This document shows positions 1-8,339 of a stretch of 64,000 nt of DNA, piece by piece. Source of the DNA: Providencia sp. (GTDB lineage: Bacteria > Pseudomonadota > Gammaproteobacteria > Enterobacterales > Enterobacteriaceae). The first letter of the stretch is position 1. Each line of letters begins with the position of its first letter. The notes below the pieces were generated by a model. It ran no database searches. It was given only the letters and a program-made list of their open reading frames with translations, and was not told where the DNA came from. Both the position numbers and the translations under genes were made by a program. The stretch is taken from assembly GCF_003533305.1 (NCBI RefSeq), contig NZ_DOEH01000027.1:1-64000 (forward strand), read 5' to 3'.

Positions 1-1
1 T

Positions 2-106
2 GAGGGGGATAGCTTAATGAAAATTAATGGTATCCCTGTTGCGTTAGAAGGTCATAAAGTCGCTTGTGGATGTTCAGGTGGCTGTGTACTTGTTGCTGTG
101 GGTTAA
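2..106 (+). CDS. PAAR domain protein, C-terminal end (partial)
   Basis: Only the last 34 codons are in the window; the gene begins upstream of base 1. The visible end has a glycine- and cysteine-rich finish (VACGCSGGC near the stop) preceded by INGIPVALEGHKVA, the pattern that closes PAAR repeat proteins. In that family the PAAR cone sharpens the VgrG spike tip of the type VI secretion system and can carry an effector. The gene ends with TAA at 104-106. The next gene, on the opposite strand, is a small unknown that could belong to the same effector/immunity neighbourhood. Identification rests on a short stretch, so family membership is likely but not certain. Confidence 0.7.
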   Translation, partial: EGDSLMKINGIPVALEGHKVACGCSGGCVLVAVG

Positions 107-204
107 ATGTAGATTTATTTTTAATGTGTCACTCTAGCCTCTCTTTTTAGGCCATTGCTGCCGTGATACTGAATTTTTGATACAATGAATAACCCTGCCG
201 CAAG

Positions 205-642
205 CTACAGGGTATCAGCGCCAAAAATGCAACTGCGGGATATATCGCCACAAGGGACTGTGAATACAACCCTCAGAGATTTAATTCTGGCTATAGTCGT
301 TCCAATTTCGTGAATTTGGTAAGTATATTCTATTTGCCTATTATCACAGATTTCTGAATATGTAATATATTCTCCAATGCGGATTTGTTTATTAAAAATA
401 TTAACATTTATCGTTGAGATCTCAAGTATGCTTGAATCTGTATCTGTGCCCCAATATATGTAGCCTTTGTTTTCTTCATATTTCATATAAAAAGGCCATT
501 TACCATTGTCGTTAGCCATATACCCAAAAATTTCCATTTTAGCTATGAAGTTATCTTGTTTTAAGAGTGCATCAAAAACAAGCATGTCATTGGTTTGAGC
601 TGAGCTATCGATATAGACAGCTTTGATCCTAGAGAAACTCAT
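205..642 (-). CDS. hypothetical protein (145 aa), convergent with the PAAR gene
   Basis: I do not recognise this protein. It starts at ATG 642 behind an AGGA-type ribosome site and runs 145 codons. It has no signal peptide or membrane segment; it looks like a small soluble, acidic, beta-rich protein with many aromatic residues (GKWPFYMKYEE, YIYWGTDTD). It is convergent with the PAAR gene end and next to a degraded reading frame on its own strand. Small soluble genes in such positions are often immunity proteins or effector accessories, but nothing in the sequence shows that directly. Confidence 0.6.
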   Translation of the reverse strand: MSFSRIKAVYIDSSAQTNDMLVFDALLKQDNFIAKMEIFGYMANDNGKWPFYMKYEENKGYIYWGTDTDSSILEISTINVNIFNKQIRIGEYITYSEICDNRQIEYTYQIHEIGTTIARIKSLRVVFTVPCGDISRSCIFGADTL

Positions 643-719
643 ATCATTTTCCTCATTAAATATAAAAAGTGGGGGATTTACACCTTATACAAGGTGGTGA
701 ATGATTGGTGCCTACGACA

Positions 720-1256
720 TTATGTGGGTAATGGATGTTCAAATTGGCTTTTCCAATAAATCAAATACCGCAAATAATTCCCACCATCCTCTTGCAGCCC
801 ATGCACCAACGGTTTCATGCTTTTATGGGGTAAATCAGGCCACTCACCAATTCCTCTCGGTTGATGAATATTTTCCTCACTCAAGCTTTCCCATCCTGCT
901 TCATTTGGTACCCATAAACCGTGCCATTCTTCCTGTGCTATACGGGGAAGCTTCCAGCAAGGTTGATAACTAATCCGTCCATGCTGCCGTAATATATCTA
1001 GTGGGGTTTCAGGGCGGAGTGTGGCAAGAAAACGGTAAGAGCTGGCGTTGTTGCGTTATGTATCTTGATAAATCTCGTTATTATGTAGTTCAACAAGGTA
1101 CTCAAAGGGGGAGGCGGATTTCAATATATTAGCTGTTCCACCTTCAATTTCGATTTCTTCTACCCAAATGATGGTGATTGGCAGCACCCGTATTTGGACA
1201 TAGTATTGAAGCATAGCTGTTAGTAAATAGCAGCTATGAAAATAATTTATTGGCAT
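720..1256 (-). pseudogene. interrupted gene remnant, unknown family
   Basis: On the minus strand one frame is open from ATG 1256 to a TAA at 1056-1058, then continues open in the same frame to a second TAA at 720-722. The downstream part (1055-723, about 111 codons) has a convincing protein-like composition rich in Trp, Pro and Gly (EEWHGLWVPNEAGWES, GIGEWPDLPHKSMKP) but no start codon near its beginning. The simplest reading is a gene broken by a nonsense codon, or two decayed pieces placed end to end. I do not recognise the family. The position beside PAAR debris suggests a former type VI accessory gene (inference). Confidence 0.45.
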
Positions 1257-1574
1257 TAGCTTATATATTACTAGAGCATGGAACTATACTTAATTTTGAG
1301 GGCGGTTCGGTGCCAATAGCGGATGTTGTTTAAACATGGGCTAGTTATGTGCTACAAGGATACTTTTGTATCACTAAATCGATATGTTCTGACCTTCTGC
1401 TTTAATCAAACAGGACACTTTAATAATGGAATATAATCCAATTATGTGCAGATATTATTAGTTGGACGATTTACATTTTGTGTTAGTTGTTCCATGTTTG
1501 GCGTTAATGTATTCAATTTGGTCAAATCAGCTTATTGAATCTTACATCTAGGCAGTTTATTGCTTAAAACGGAC

Positions 1575-1687
1575 GGTATATATCCTTATTCATTCAAGCA
1601 CTCAGCCAGCCGGGTCACATACTGATGTATGTTCCCTGTCTATCTTCCCTTGCCGCCTTCCTGCATCTTGAATGACGTTGGGTATAA
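1575..1687. repeat. diverged copy of the palindromic intergenic repeat
   Basis: The stretch contains GGTCACATACTGATGTATG followed by GCCGCCTT and an end resembling TTGAATGACG...GGGTATA. It shares the central ACATAC-n-GTATG palindrome and the GCCGCCTT block with the copies at 38.6-38.9 and 50.4-50.6 kb. The left half is poorly conserved, so its boundary is approximate. The longest open frame of the following gene would start inside this element, which argues for a later start. Confidence 0.55.
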
Positions 1688-1766
1688 AGAGCAGGTAAAC
1701 TCTGAATGCAGGCTTAATACAGTTTCATCCCGAGCTGTTAGCTGCAACTTGAAAGCTATAGGGTAT

Positions 1767-2777
1767 ATGGTATCGTACGCGTCAGAAATACCTTTAAGAG
1801 AGCCCTTCACGGTGGAAAAAAAGAAAACCTTCCTGCAGCAGAAAAGCGGCTTGCACCCGCGTAACCGTCATCGCTCACGCTATGATTTCCCGGCGCTGAT
1901 CGCCAGTTGCCCTGCACTGGAGCCGTTCGTCAAGCCGAACGCTTGGGGCGACATCTCGGTAGATTTTGCCGATCCTGCGGCGGTTAAAATGCTCAACCGT
2001 GCGTTGCTGCAACATTTTTATGGCATCGAACACTGGGACATTCCCGCCGATTATCTGTGCCCGCCGATCCCCGGGCGTGCCGACTATTTACACCATCTGG
2101 CCGACCTGCTGGCGACCAGTAACGGCGGTGAGTTCCCTCGCGGTAAAGGCGTGGCGATCCTTGATGTGGGTGTTGGCGCCAACTGTATTTATCCGATTAT
2201 TGGCCTGTGTGAATACGGCTGGCGTTTTACTGGTTCGGAGATTGATCCGGTATCGCTCAATACGGCCAAAATGATCGTGGAGATGAATCCGACACTGAGA
2301 AACGGCGTGCGCCTGCGTTTACAAAAACAACCCGAATTTATTTTGAACGGCATCATCGGCGTGGCGGAGAAATTTGATGCCACACTGTGTAATCCACCGT
2401 TTCACAGCTCTGAACAGGAAGCGCAAGCCAGCACCCGCCGCAAACTGCACAAGCTGGGTAAAGGCGAGGTAGCCGACAAGCCGGTACAGAACTTTGGCGG
2501 CAAAAATAAAGAGCTATGGTGTGAAGGCGGTGAAGAAGCCTTTGTGCGTAAAATGGTAGAGGAGAGCGTTAGCCTGGCGCAAAACTGCCTGTGGTTCACC
2601 TCGTTGATTTCTAAAAACACTACCTTGCCTTCGATTTATCACGCGTTGAAGCAGGTGGGTGCGGCCGAAGTCCGTACCATTGAAATGGCGCAGGGGCAAA
2701 AAATCAGTCGCTTCGTGGCCTGGACTTTCCACGACGCACAACAGCAGGTCGCCTGGGCGACAGAACGCTGGCGTTAA
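1767..2777 (+). CDS. rlmF: 23S rRNA (adenine(1618)-N6)-methyltransferase RlmF
   Basis: RlmF uses S-adenosylmethionine to methylate N6 of A1618 in 23S rRNA. The family signature LHPRNRHRSRYD lies near the N-terminus, followed by the SAM-binding ILDVGVGANCIYP and the amino-methylase motif CNPPFH; the MAQGQKISRFVAWTF block near the C-terminus also matches E. coli RlmF. The frame is open from 1629, but that ATG lies in a repeat. I prefer ATG 1767 (AGGG just upstream); GTG 1812 is also possible because typical RlmF similarity begins only after it. From about 1800 the gene is much richer in G+C than its neighbours, which suggests transfer from a GC-richer enterobacterium. Confidence 0.88.
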   Translation: MVSYASEIPLREPFTVEKKKTFLQQKSGLHPRNRHRSRYDFPALIASCPALEPFVKPNAWGDISVDFADPAAVKMLNRALLQHFYGIEHWDIPADYLCPPIPGRADYLHHLADLLATSNGGEFPRGKGVAILDVGVGANCIYPIIGLCEYGWRFTGSEIDPVSLNTAKMIVEMNPTLRNGVRLRLQKQPEFILNGIIGVAEKFDATLCNPPFHSSEQEAQASTRRKLHKLGKGEVADKPVQNFGGKNKELWCEGGEEAFVRKMVEESVSLAQNCLWFTSLISKNTTLPSIYHALKQVGAAEVRTIEMAQGQKISRFVAWTFHDAQQQVAWATERWR

Positions 2778-2827
2778 TTCTCCCGGTGCCGGTTATTTAA
2801 CTGGCACCAATAAAACTTCGCATCAAC

Positions 2828-2867
2828 CTACCAACAGCAGGATAATGCTACCAACAGCAGGATAATG
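2828..2867 (+). repeat. 20-bp tandem duplication carrying a ribosome site and start codon
   Basis: CTACCAACAGCAGGATAATG occurs twice head to tail (2828-2847 and 2848-2867), perfectly conserved. Each unit holds an AGGA followed by an ATG. The first ATG (2845) opens a six-codon frame whose TAA (2863-2865) overlaps the ATG at 2865 that begins the arginase-family gene, a stop/start overlap typical of translational coupling. Confidence 0.8.
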
Positions 2868-3785
2868 ATGAAAAAAATAATTCTTGTCCCGTCTAATCTT
2901 GGCCTTAATCCTCTTTATAAAGGGCACACCCCAGGGACTTTCCGCGCGCCATCGGTTCTCATGCAGTATGGGCTCGATAAAATTTTCTCCCATTGTGAGT
3001 TCGTTACTGTTCCATGCCCAGAATACAGCCCTGAAGATGAGCCTGGGACAGATATTCTGAACGGTCACAAGCTCAGAAAGCTTAACCTGCAGCTGGCTGA
3101 CGAAGTAGAGGCGGCCCATCGTCGTAATTTAAAGCCTGTTGTGATCGGAGGCGATTGCGCCATACTGCCCGGAGCCTTGCTCGGCAGTAGGCGTAATTTA
3201 GGGAAACTTGCACTTGTACATATTGACGGCCACAGCGATTTTCGTCATCCCGGAAACTGGACGCGGGAGCCTGGAGCCCAACCCGGCGCGGCAGCCGGAA
3301 TGGATCTGGCGCTTGTCACCGGACGGGGAGAATCATTGCTGACTGTGTGGCCTGGAATAGAAGGACCTCTAGTTCAGGATAATGCGGTCATTCAACTGGG
3401 AGAGCGAGAGTCGCGCCTTGAAGATTATGAATGGCCGGATATAGCGGACACTGATATCCTGAGTATAACTGTTTTTGATGCGCTTGAACTATCGGATAAC
3501 CAACTCATGGATACGATATATGGGCGGCTTAATCTCTTTCCTGAAATACCATACTGGATTCATCTCGATGTGGATGTACTGGATAGCGCTGAAATGTCGG
3601 CAGTTGATTGTCCCGGCACCCCCGGCTTTTCTTCCAAAAAACTTGTTAATCTCTGTCGTGAACTTTTTATGAATATGCGCTGCTGTGGGATCACTGTGAC
3701 CATCTATGATCCTGATTTAGATCATGAAGGGGCCGCAGCAAAGCTCGTTTTGGGCATGCTCAGAAACATAACTCACGATATCTGA
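2865..3785 (+). CDS. arginase/agmatinase superfamily protein
   Basis: This is a 306-aa protein of the ureohydrolase fold, whose members hydrolyse guanidino or related C-N groups with two metal ions. The metal-ligand blocks are visible: IGGDCAI (residues 94-100), VHIDGHSDF (118-126) and HLDVDVLD (233-240). The first normally reads GGDH, so one metal-binding His is Cys98 here; the DxHxD and DxD ligands are kept. That variant makes the substrate uncertain, so I would not call it arginase, agmatinase or formimidoylglutamase. There is no signal peptide. Base composition is intermediate between rlmF and the AT-rich neighbours. Translation starts at the second copy of a tandem duplication. Confidence 0.8.
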   Translation: MMKKIILVPSNLGLNPLYKGHTPGTFRAPSVLMQYGLDKIFSHCEFVTVPCPEYSPEDEPGTDILNGHKLRKLNLQLADEVEAAHRRNLKPVVIGGDCAILPGALLGSRRNLGKLALVHIDGHSDFRHPGNWTREPGAQPGAAAGMDLALVTGRGESLLTVWPGIEGPLVQDNAVIQLGERESRLEDYEWPDIADTDILSITVFDALELSDNQLMDTIYGRLNLFPEIPYWIHLDVDVLDSAEMSAVDCPGTPGFSSKKLVNLCRELFMNMRCCGITVTIYDPDLDHEGAAAKLVLGMLRNITHDI

Positions 3786-4056
3786 TCCCCTTACAGTTAT
3801 TACGGCAATGACTTCTGCTCCTCGCTCAAAGCAGACTAAAGTTATATTTTTTTGAAAAAGTTCCGAATTAGGTGCGCAATCTCTATTTGGTTGAGTGACA
3901 GAATCTTGTTTATTGGTATTCAGCTCGGTTAATTCAAATACTTAATTTCCTTAGAGCTTGGAGATATAAATATATTTAGCTTGTACGATGTGAGCTGTAT
4001 TGCCATATAAATTAACGATAAAAAATGCACTATCGTCACTTTGAAGCGAGGTTACT

Positions 4057-4221
4057 ATGAACAAGAGTGAATTAACTCAAGCAACAAAACCCACTCGTAC
4101 TCAACTCATTCGTGCGGTGATAACCTCTACGGCGATTGAAACAGGGCAGGAATCTCGTCGTCTTGAAGAAGAGATGAAATCTAAGCGTGAGAAATTCGGG
4201 TACTTGAAACTGGCTATCTAG
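4057..4221 (+). CDS. small hypothetical protein (54 aa)
   Basis: ATG 4057 follows a purine-rich GAAGCGAGG at suitable distance and opens a 54-codon frame ending with TAG 4219-4221. The product is hydrophilic and probably helical (TRTQLIRAVITSTAIETGQ, then a charged RRLEEEMKSKREKFG). I do not recognise it. The composition looks coding and the ribosome site is reasonable, so it may be a real small gene or the start of a decayed one. The sequence from 4222 to 4500 shows no convincing gene. Confidence 0.45.
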   Translation: MNKSELTQATKPTRTQLIRAVITSTAIETGQESRRLEEEMKSKREKFGYLKLAI

Positions 4222-4500
4222 TTCGCTTTCGAGGCTTCATTAACCCAATATTTCATTGGTTCATAGTTAAGATTTAACCCTGTGTGGATTGCTGCAATAT
4301 ACTGCTCGGGGTGATGAGTTCAATTTTCGTAGTCTAACGGCTAGAAATCAGCTTGTACCGCTATCATATCAGCTAGTAAGCGTAGTAAACCAGATTGGAA
4401 CCTTCTGACTCGAGTGCTTCGAGAGGTTGGGGATAAGAATGACATCTTTGTGTTTTATTCGTTATATTAGTCATCGCTAACCTTACTAATGGATAAATAA

Positions 4501-5478
4501 ATGAAAATTGCGCTTATTGGTTCAGGAAAAATAATCATGTCAGCTCTTGATGCATTAATGCATGTACAAGGGATTGATGTTGTTGCGTTATGTGTGCGTG
4601 CATCGAGTATTGAAAAGGGCGAATCAATTTGCCAGCAGTTTGGAATTAATAAGCTCTATACCGATTACGACAAATTACTGCAAGATACACAAATAGATGT
4701 AGTGTATATCGGTTTGCCAAATCACTTGCATTATAGTTATACGCATAAAGCGTTAATGGCTGATAAACATGTTATTTGTGAAAAGCCTTTCACACCTGAA
4801 TGGGAACAATTGCAAGAATTAGTTTTACTGTCTCATGAAAGAGGCTTGTATTTATTTGAAGCGATCACCGCTATTCATACTCCTGGATTTAATTTCATTA
4901 AGCAAAATATCAGTAAAATAGGGGATATAAAGATAATTCAGGGTAATTACTCGCAGTATTCAAGCCGGTATGATGATTATTTACTTGGTAACGTTCATGC
5001 GGCTTTTGACCCACAACAAGCGGGTGGAGCTTTGTATGATATTAATCTTTATAATATTTATGTGTTGCTTGCTCTTATGGGAGTGCCTGATGAAAGTCGT
5101 TATATTTGTAATAAAGGACATAACGGCATAGATACCTCGGGAATTTTAACATTACATTTTGATAAGACAATTGCAGTTTGTACAGGCGCAAAAGATTCAG
5201 GAAGTCCTGGTTATTTTATTATTCAGGGCACTAACGGTTATATTCGCATTGAGGGTGCTCCAAGTATTTGCCAATCAGTTGAAGCGAATATCGAAGGCAA
5301 AGTAACTTCGATGTCTCAAGATGCATCAACAAACCATATGATATTTGAGTTTGCATTCTTTCGTGATCAAATTGCATCTAAAGAATTTGCAATATGCCAT
5401 GAACATCTTGATCTGGCGATAGCGGTATCAAAAGTACTCAATAAATCGAGAAACGATGTCGGTATATCTTTTGAATAA
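4501..5478 (+). CDS. Gfo/Idh/MocA family NAD(P)-dependent oxidoreductase
   Basis: The 325-aa protein begins with a Rossmann nucleotide-binding segment (MKIALIGSGKIIMSA) and has the family hallmark EKPF near residue 98, whose lysine is the usual catalytic residue. The second half is the mixed alpha/beta substrate domain. Members oxidise or reduce sugars, inositols and related polyols, or biliverdin; the substrate cannot be told from sequence alone. It is monocistronic as far as I can see and convergent with the decarboxylase gene, sharing a terminator hairpin at 5522-5548. Confidence 0.85.
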   Translation: MKIALIGSGKIIMSALDALMHVQGIDVVALCVRASSIEKGESICQQFGINKLYTDYDKLLQDTQIDVVYIGLPNHLHYSYTHKALMADKHVICEKPFTPEWEQLQELVLLSHERGLYLFEAITAIHTPGFNFIKQNISKIGDIKIIQGNYSQYSSRYDDYLLGNVHAAFDPQQAGGALYDINLYNIYVLLALMGVPDESRYICNKGHNGIDTSGILTLHFDKTIAVCTGAKDSGSPGYFIIQGTNGYIRIEGAPSICQSVEANIEGKVTSMSQDASTNHMIFEFAFFRDQIASKEFAICHEHLDLAIAVSKVLNKSRNDVGISFE

Positions 5479-5521
5479 TGATGTTAGTTTGAAATAATAT
5501 AGTAATTTGAAAGACTTTGAT

Positions 5522-5548
5522 GATTGCGACTTTTTAACCGTCGCAATC
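5522..5548. terminator. hairpin between convergent genes, probable bidirectional terminator
   Basis: GATTGCGAC (5522-5530) and GTCGCAATC (5540-5548) form a perfect 9-bp stem with a 9-nt T-rich loop, between the stop at 5478 and the minus-strand stop at 5569. Confidence 0.6.
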
Positions 5549-5568
5549 TATTTAAGGACTTTAGCTTA

Positions 5569-7227
5569 TTAAGCCGCGTTACTTTTTTGAAGTGCTCTTG
5601 AGATAGAGTTTAGTAATTCAGGTATATCCATCTTTGGCAATATGACTTCGATAAAGGCAAGTTGATTGCAATTTTCGGCTTCTTTCAACACTTGTTGTAA
5701 CTGTTCTGACTCAGTCACCTTTCTTATCAGTGCCGGATTTTCATTCGCTAAAGCTTGTAATAATAATGTCCAATTCCACAAGGTAATATCATTGTAACGT
5801 TGCTCAGGGCCATGAATTGCACGTTCAACGGTATACCCCTCATTATTTAATAAAAATATGATTGGTTTTAGTCCGTCACGTAGCATTGTTCCCAATTCTT
5901 GAACTGAAAATTGTGCCGCACCATCACCGACTAAAAGGATAACTCGGCGATCAGGCTCTGCTGTTTGAGCGCCAAATGTAGCGGCTAAGGAAAAACCAAT
6001 TGAAGCCCACAAGGATTGAACGATAAATTTACAACCTTGCGGCAAAGTGAGTGTCGCGGCACCAAAACAAGACGTTCCTTGCTCGACAATCACAATATCA
6101 TCTGGACGTAAGAAATCCTGAATTTGATGCCAGAAAAGGCGTTGAGTGAGCTTACTTCCATTAATATTTGCTTGTTTTGGGCGATTAATAGTGGGTAATT
6201 GCCACTGTTTTATTAGAGATAAGCTCAGCTGGTGGAGTGCTTTAATGGCTTCTTGCATTGGGATCTGAGTAAAGACCTGTTGCCCAATTCTTGCTTCATG
6301 GGGGTGGATATTGATGCATCCATTTTCGGGTAATTGATGGCTAAATCCCGCTGTAGCGGTATCAATGAACAGCACACCGACATTGATTATAACGTCGGTA
6401 TCTTCTATCCATCGTTTCACTTGTGGTTCGCTAGCCGCACCGATGTATGTTCCGGTAAAACTGGCTCGAGTTTCATCGACTGCACCTTTACCAAATAGCA
6501 AAGTAGAATGGGGAATTGGAACTTCTTTCATCCACTGATCTAGTACTTCGTTAGCGTTAAAGCGTTCGACGAGAAAACCCGCAAGTAGTGAGACTTTATG
6601 TGCTGATTGTAATTTTTCACGCGCTGCATTGATAAAGTTTTCCAGTGATTTTTTTGATAAATTGATTTGAGGTAACTTCATTGGTGCAGGTTTGGAGATC
6701 AAAGGCATTTCGGCAACATCACAAGGAAGAACTAGGTGTACAGGGCGATGCTCCGTTAATGCAATCGTGAGGAGACGATCAATTTCTGTCGCGGCATTAT
6801 CAAAAGTAAGACAAGCTTGGGCTACAGTGACCTCTTGTGCCATACGGGTAAAATGGCCGAAATCCCCATCTCCTAACGAATGATGTAATAAACAGCCTAC
6901 CCGCTGAGCGCGTAGTGCAGGTGCGCCAACAATATGAATGATAGGGAGATATTCAGCATAGGAGCCGGCTATGCCATTTATAGCGCTTAATTCCCCGACA
7001 CCAAAGGTGGTAAGTAGCGCTGCTGCTGGTTTGCAGCGTGCATAACCATCCGCAGCATAGGCTGCATTGAGTTCGTTAGCACAGCCAACCCAAGTTATTT
7101 TGGGGTGGTCAATAACATGATCGAGAAACTGTAGATTGTAATCTCCCGGTACGCCAAAGAAATGATGAATGCCAATTTCAGCCAAACGATCGAGAAGGTA
7201 ATCTGCTACTGCATAATTTTTGCTCAT
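5569..7227 (-). CDS. ipdC: thiamine-diphosphate-dependent indolepyruvate/phenylpyruvate decarboxylase
   Basis: This enzyme belongs to the pyruvate/indolepyruvate decarboxylase family, which converts an aromatic or branched 2-keto acid to the aldehyde plus CO2. Visible signatures (numbered from the upstream ATG 7233) are ANEL with catalytic Glu54, the HH pair 117-118 (LLHHSLGDGDF), the ThDP/Mg motif GDGAAQF (436 on) ending in NN 463-464, and GYTVE with Glu470. I chose the ATG at 7227 because the CAGG ribosome site is about 8 nt from it but only 2 nt from the ATG at 7233. Substrate preference among indolepyruvate, phenylpyruvate and aliphatic keto acids is unproven. An SDR and an O-methyltransferase follow upstream on the same strand. 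Confidence 0.85.
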   Translation of the reverse strand: MSKNYAVADYLLDRLAEIGIHHFFGVPGDYNLQFLDHVIDHPKITWVGCANELNAAYAADGYARCKPAAALLTTFGVGELSAINGIAGSYAEYLPIIHIVGAPALRAQRVGCLLHHSLGDGDFGHFTRMAQEVTVAQACLTFDNAATEIDRLLTIALTEHRPVHLVLPCDVAEMPLISKPAPMKLPQINLSKKSLENFINAAREKLQSAHKVSLLAGFLVERFNANEVLDQWMKEVPIPHSTLLFGKGAVDETRASFTGTYIGAASEPQVKRWIEDTDVIINVGVLFIDTATAGFSHQLPENGCINIHPHEARIGQQVFTQIPMQEAIKALHQLSLSLIKQWQLPTINRPKQANINGSKLTQRLFWHQIQDFLRPDDIVIVEQGTSCFGAATLTLPQGCKFIVQSLWASIGFSLAATFGAQTAEPDRRVILLVGDGAAQFSVQELGTMLRDGLKPIIFLLNNEGYTVERAIHGPEQRYNDITLWNWTLLLQALANENPALIRKVTESEQLQQVLKEAENCNQLAFIEVILPKMDIPELLNSISRALQKSNAA

Positions 7228-7429
7228 GATCATAACCTGTCAATAAACGTGAATTGCTTAACATTGAACAAGAACGTGATTGATGTGATCTTTGCGGCGG
7301 CCAATATTTTTAAATACTCACAATTACTCGGATATTAAATTTAGAGAGATAGGCATGGCTAAAGATCCGAAAAGCATGGTGAGAATAAGAATGTGAGAAG
7401 AAATTTTGGCGCATCACAGAAAACGCTGG

Positions 7430-8170
7430 TCAAAAATCTTGTTGCGTAGGGCGTAAGACGATTTCATTGATATCGACATTGGGTGGTTGTTCAAGCGCAT
7501 AAGCAATAGCGCGTGCAACTGAATCTGCAGGGATAGCTTGTTTATAAAATTCTTGTAAAAATGATGCGCTTTCGGGGTCTGAGCTGCCGAATTTTAATTC
7601 TGAGTCGACGACACCTGGGCAAATTGTTGTCGTTCTAATTTTTCCACCAACCTCATGGCGTAACCCTTCTGATATTGCCCGTACAGCATATTTTGTTCCG
7701 CTATAAACTGTACCGCCGGGACTGAAAACTTTGACGCCAGCTACCGAAGAAATATTAATAAAATGGCCTTCATTTTGCTTTTCAAATACCGGTAGTACTT
7801 CAGCGATACCGTATAGCAGTCCTTTTACATTGACATCAATCATTCGTTCCCACTCATCAACTTTTGCTTTGTGCATGGGAGCTATCGCCATCAATCCTGC
7901 ATTGTTAATTAACACATCGATTCGACCAAACTGAGTGAGAGTTTGATTGACCATATTTTTCACATCAGTATGTTGAGTAACATCAGTTTGTACGACGAGG
8001 GCTTTGCCGCCAGCGGCGATACAGTCTTTCGCGAGTATATCAAGATGTTCTTTACGACGAGCCGCAAGTACTAGGGTTGCTCCGAGAGTGGCAAGATAGC
8101 GTGCTGTTGCAGCACCTAGCCCACTACTAGCGCCGGTAATAATGATGATTTTACCTGAAATCTGTCCCAT
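7430..8170 (-). CDS. short-chain dehydrogenase/reductase (SDR) family protein
   Basis: The 246-aa protein is a classical SDR. It has the cofactor motif TGASSGLG at the N-terminus, NNAG near residue 90, a catalytic Ser in ISSVAG and the YxxxK pair in YSGTKYAV. The residues after beta-2 (ARRKEH) suggest NADP(H) preference. The closest general resemblance is to the YdfG-like serine/3-hydroxy acid dehydrogenases, but the substrate is not determinable. It lies about 200 bp upstream of ipdC on the same strand and could reduce the aldehyde product or serve a separate role (inference). Confidence 0.87.
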   Translation of the reverse strand: MGQISGKIIIITGASSGLGAATARYLATLGATLVLAARRKEHLDILAKDCIAAGGKALVVQTDVTQHTDVKNMVNQTLTQFGRIDVLINNAGLMAIAPMHKAKVDEWERMIDVNVKGLLYGIAEVLPVFEKQNEGHFINISSVAGVKVFSPGGTVYSGTKYAVRAISEGLRHEVGGKIRTTTICPGVVDSELKFGSSDPESASFLQEFYKQAIPADSVARAIAYALEQPPNVDINEIVLRPTQQDF

Positions 8171-8339
8171 TGTTTTTTCCTGTTAATTTAGCGAAATTGA
8201 ATTATTTTTCAATTTAATCAACATGATAAATTTAGAGTGAATTTTTTCGCTTATTTTAAGTAAGAGGCTGGCGATGCCATTGATTGTCAACGCCAGAATT
8301 CACACTAGCCAGTTGATATATAGGCTGGTTAATATTTAC

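Noticed and set aside
701..973. 90-codon plus-strand frame
   Set aside because: It is antisense to the protein-like minus-strand remnant at 720-1055, which has the better composition; no ribosome site.
1629..1766. N-terminal extension of RlmF
   Set aside because: The first ATG lies inside a repeat element, and the 45 extra residues do not resemble any RlmF N-terminus.
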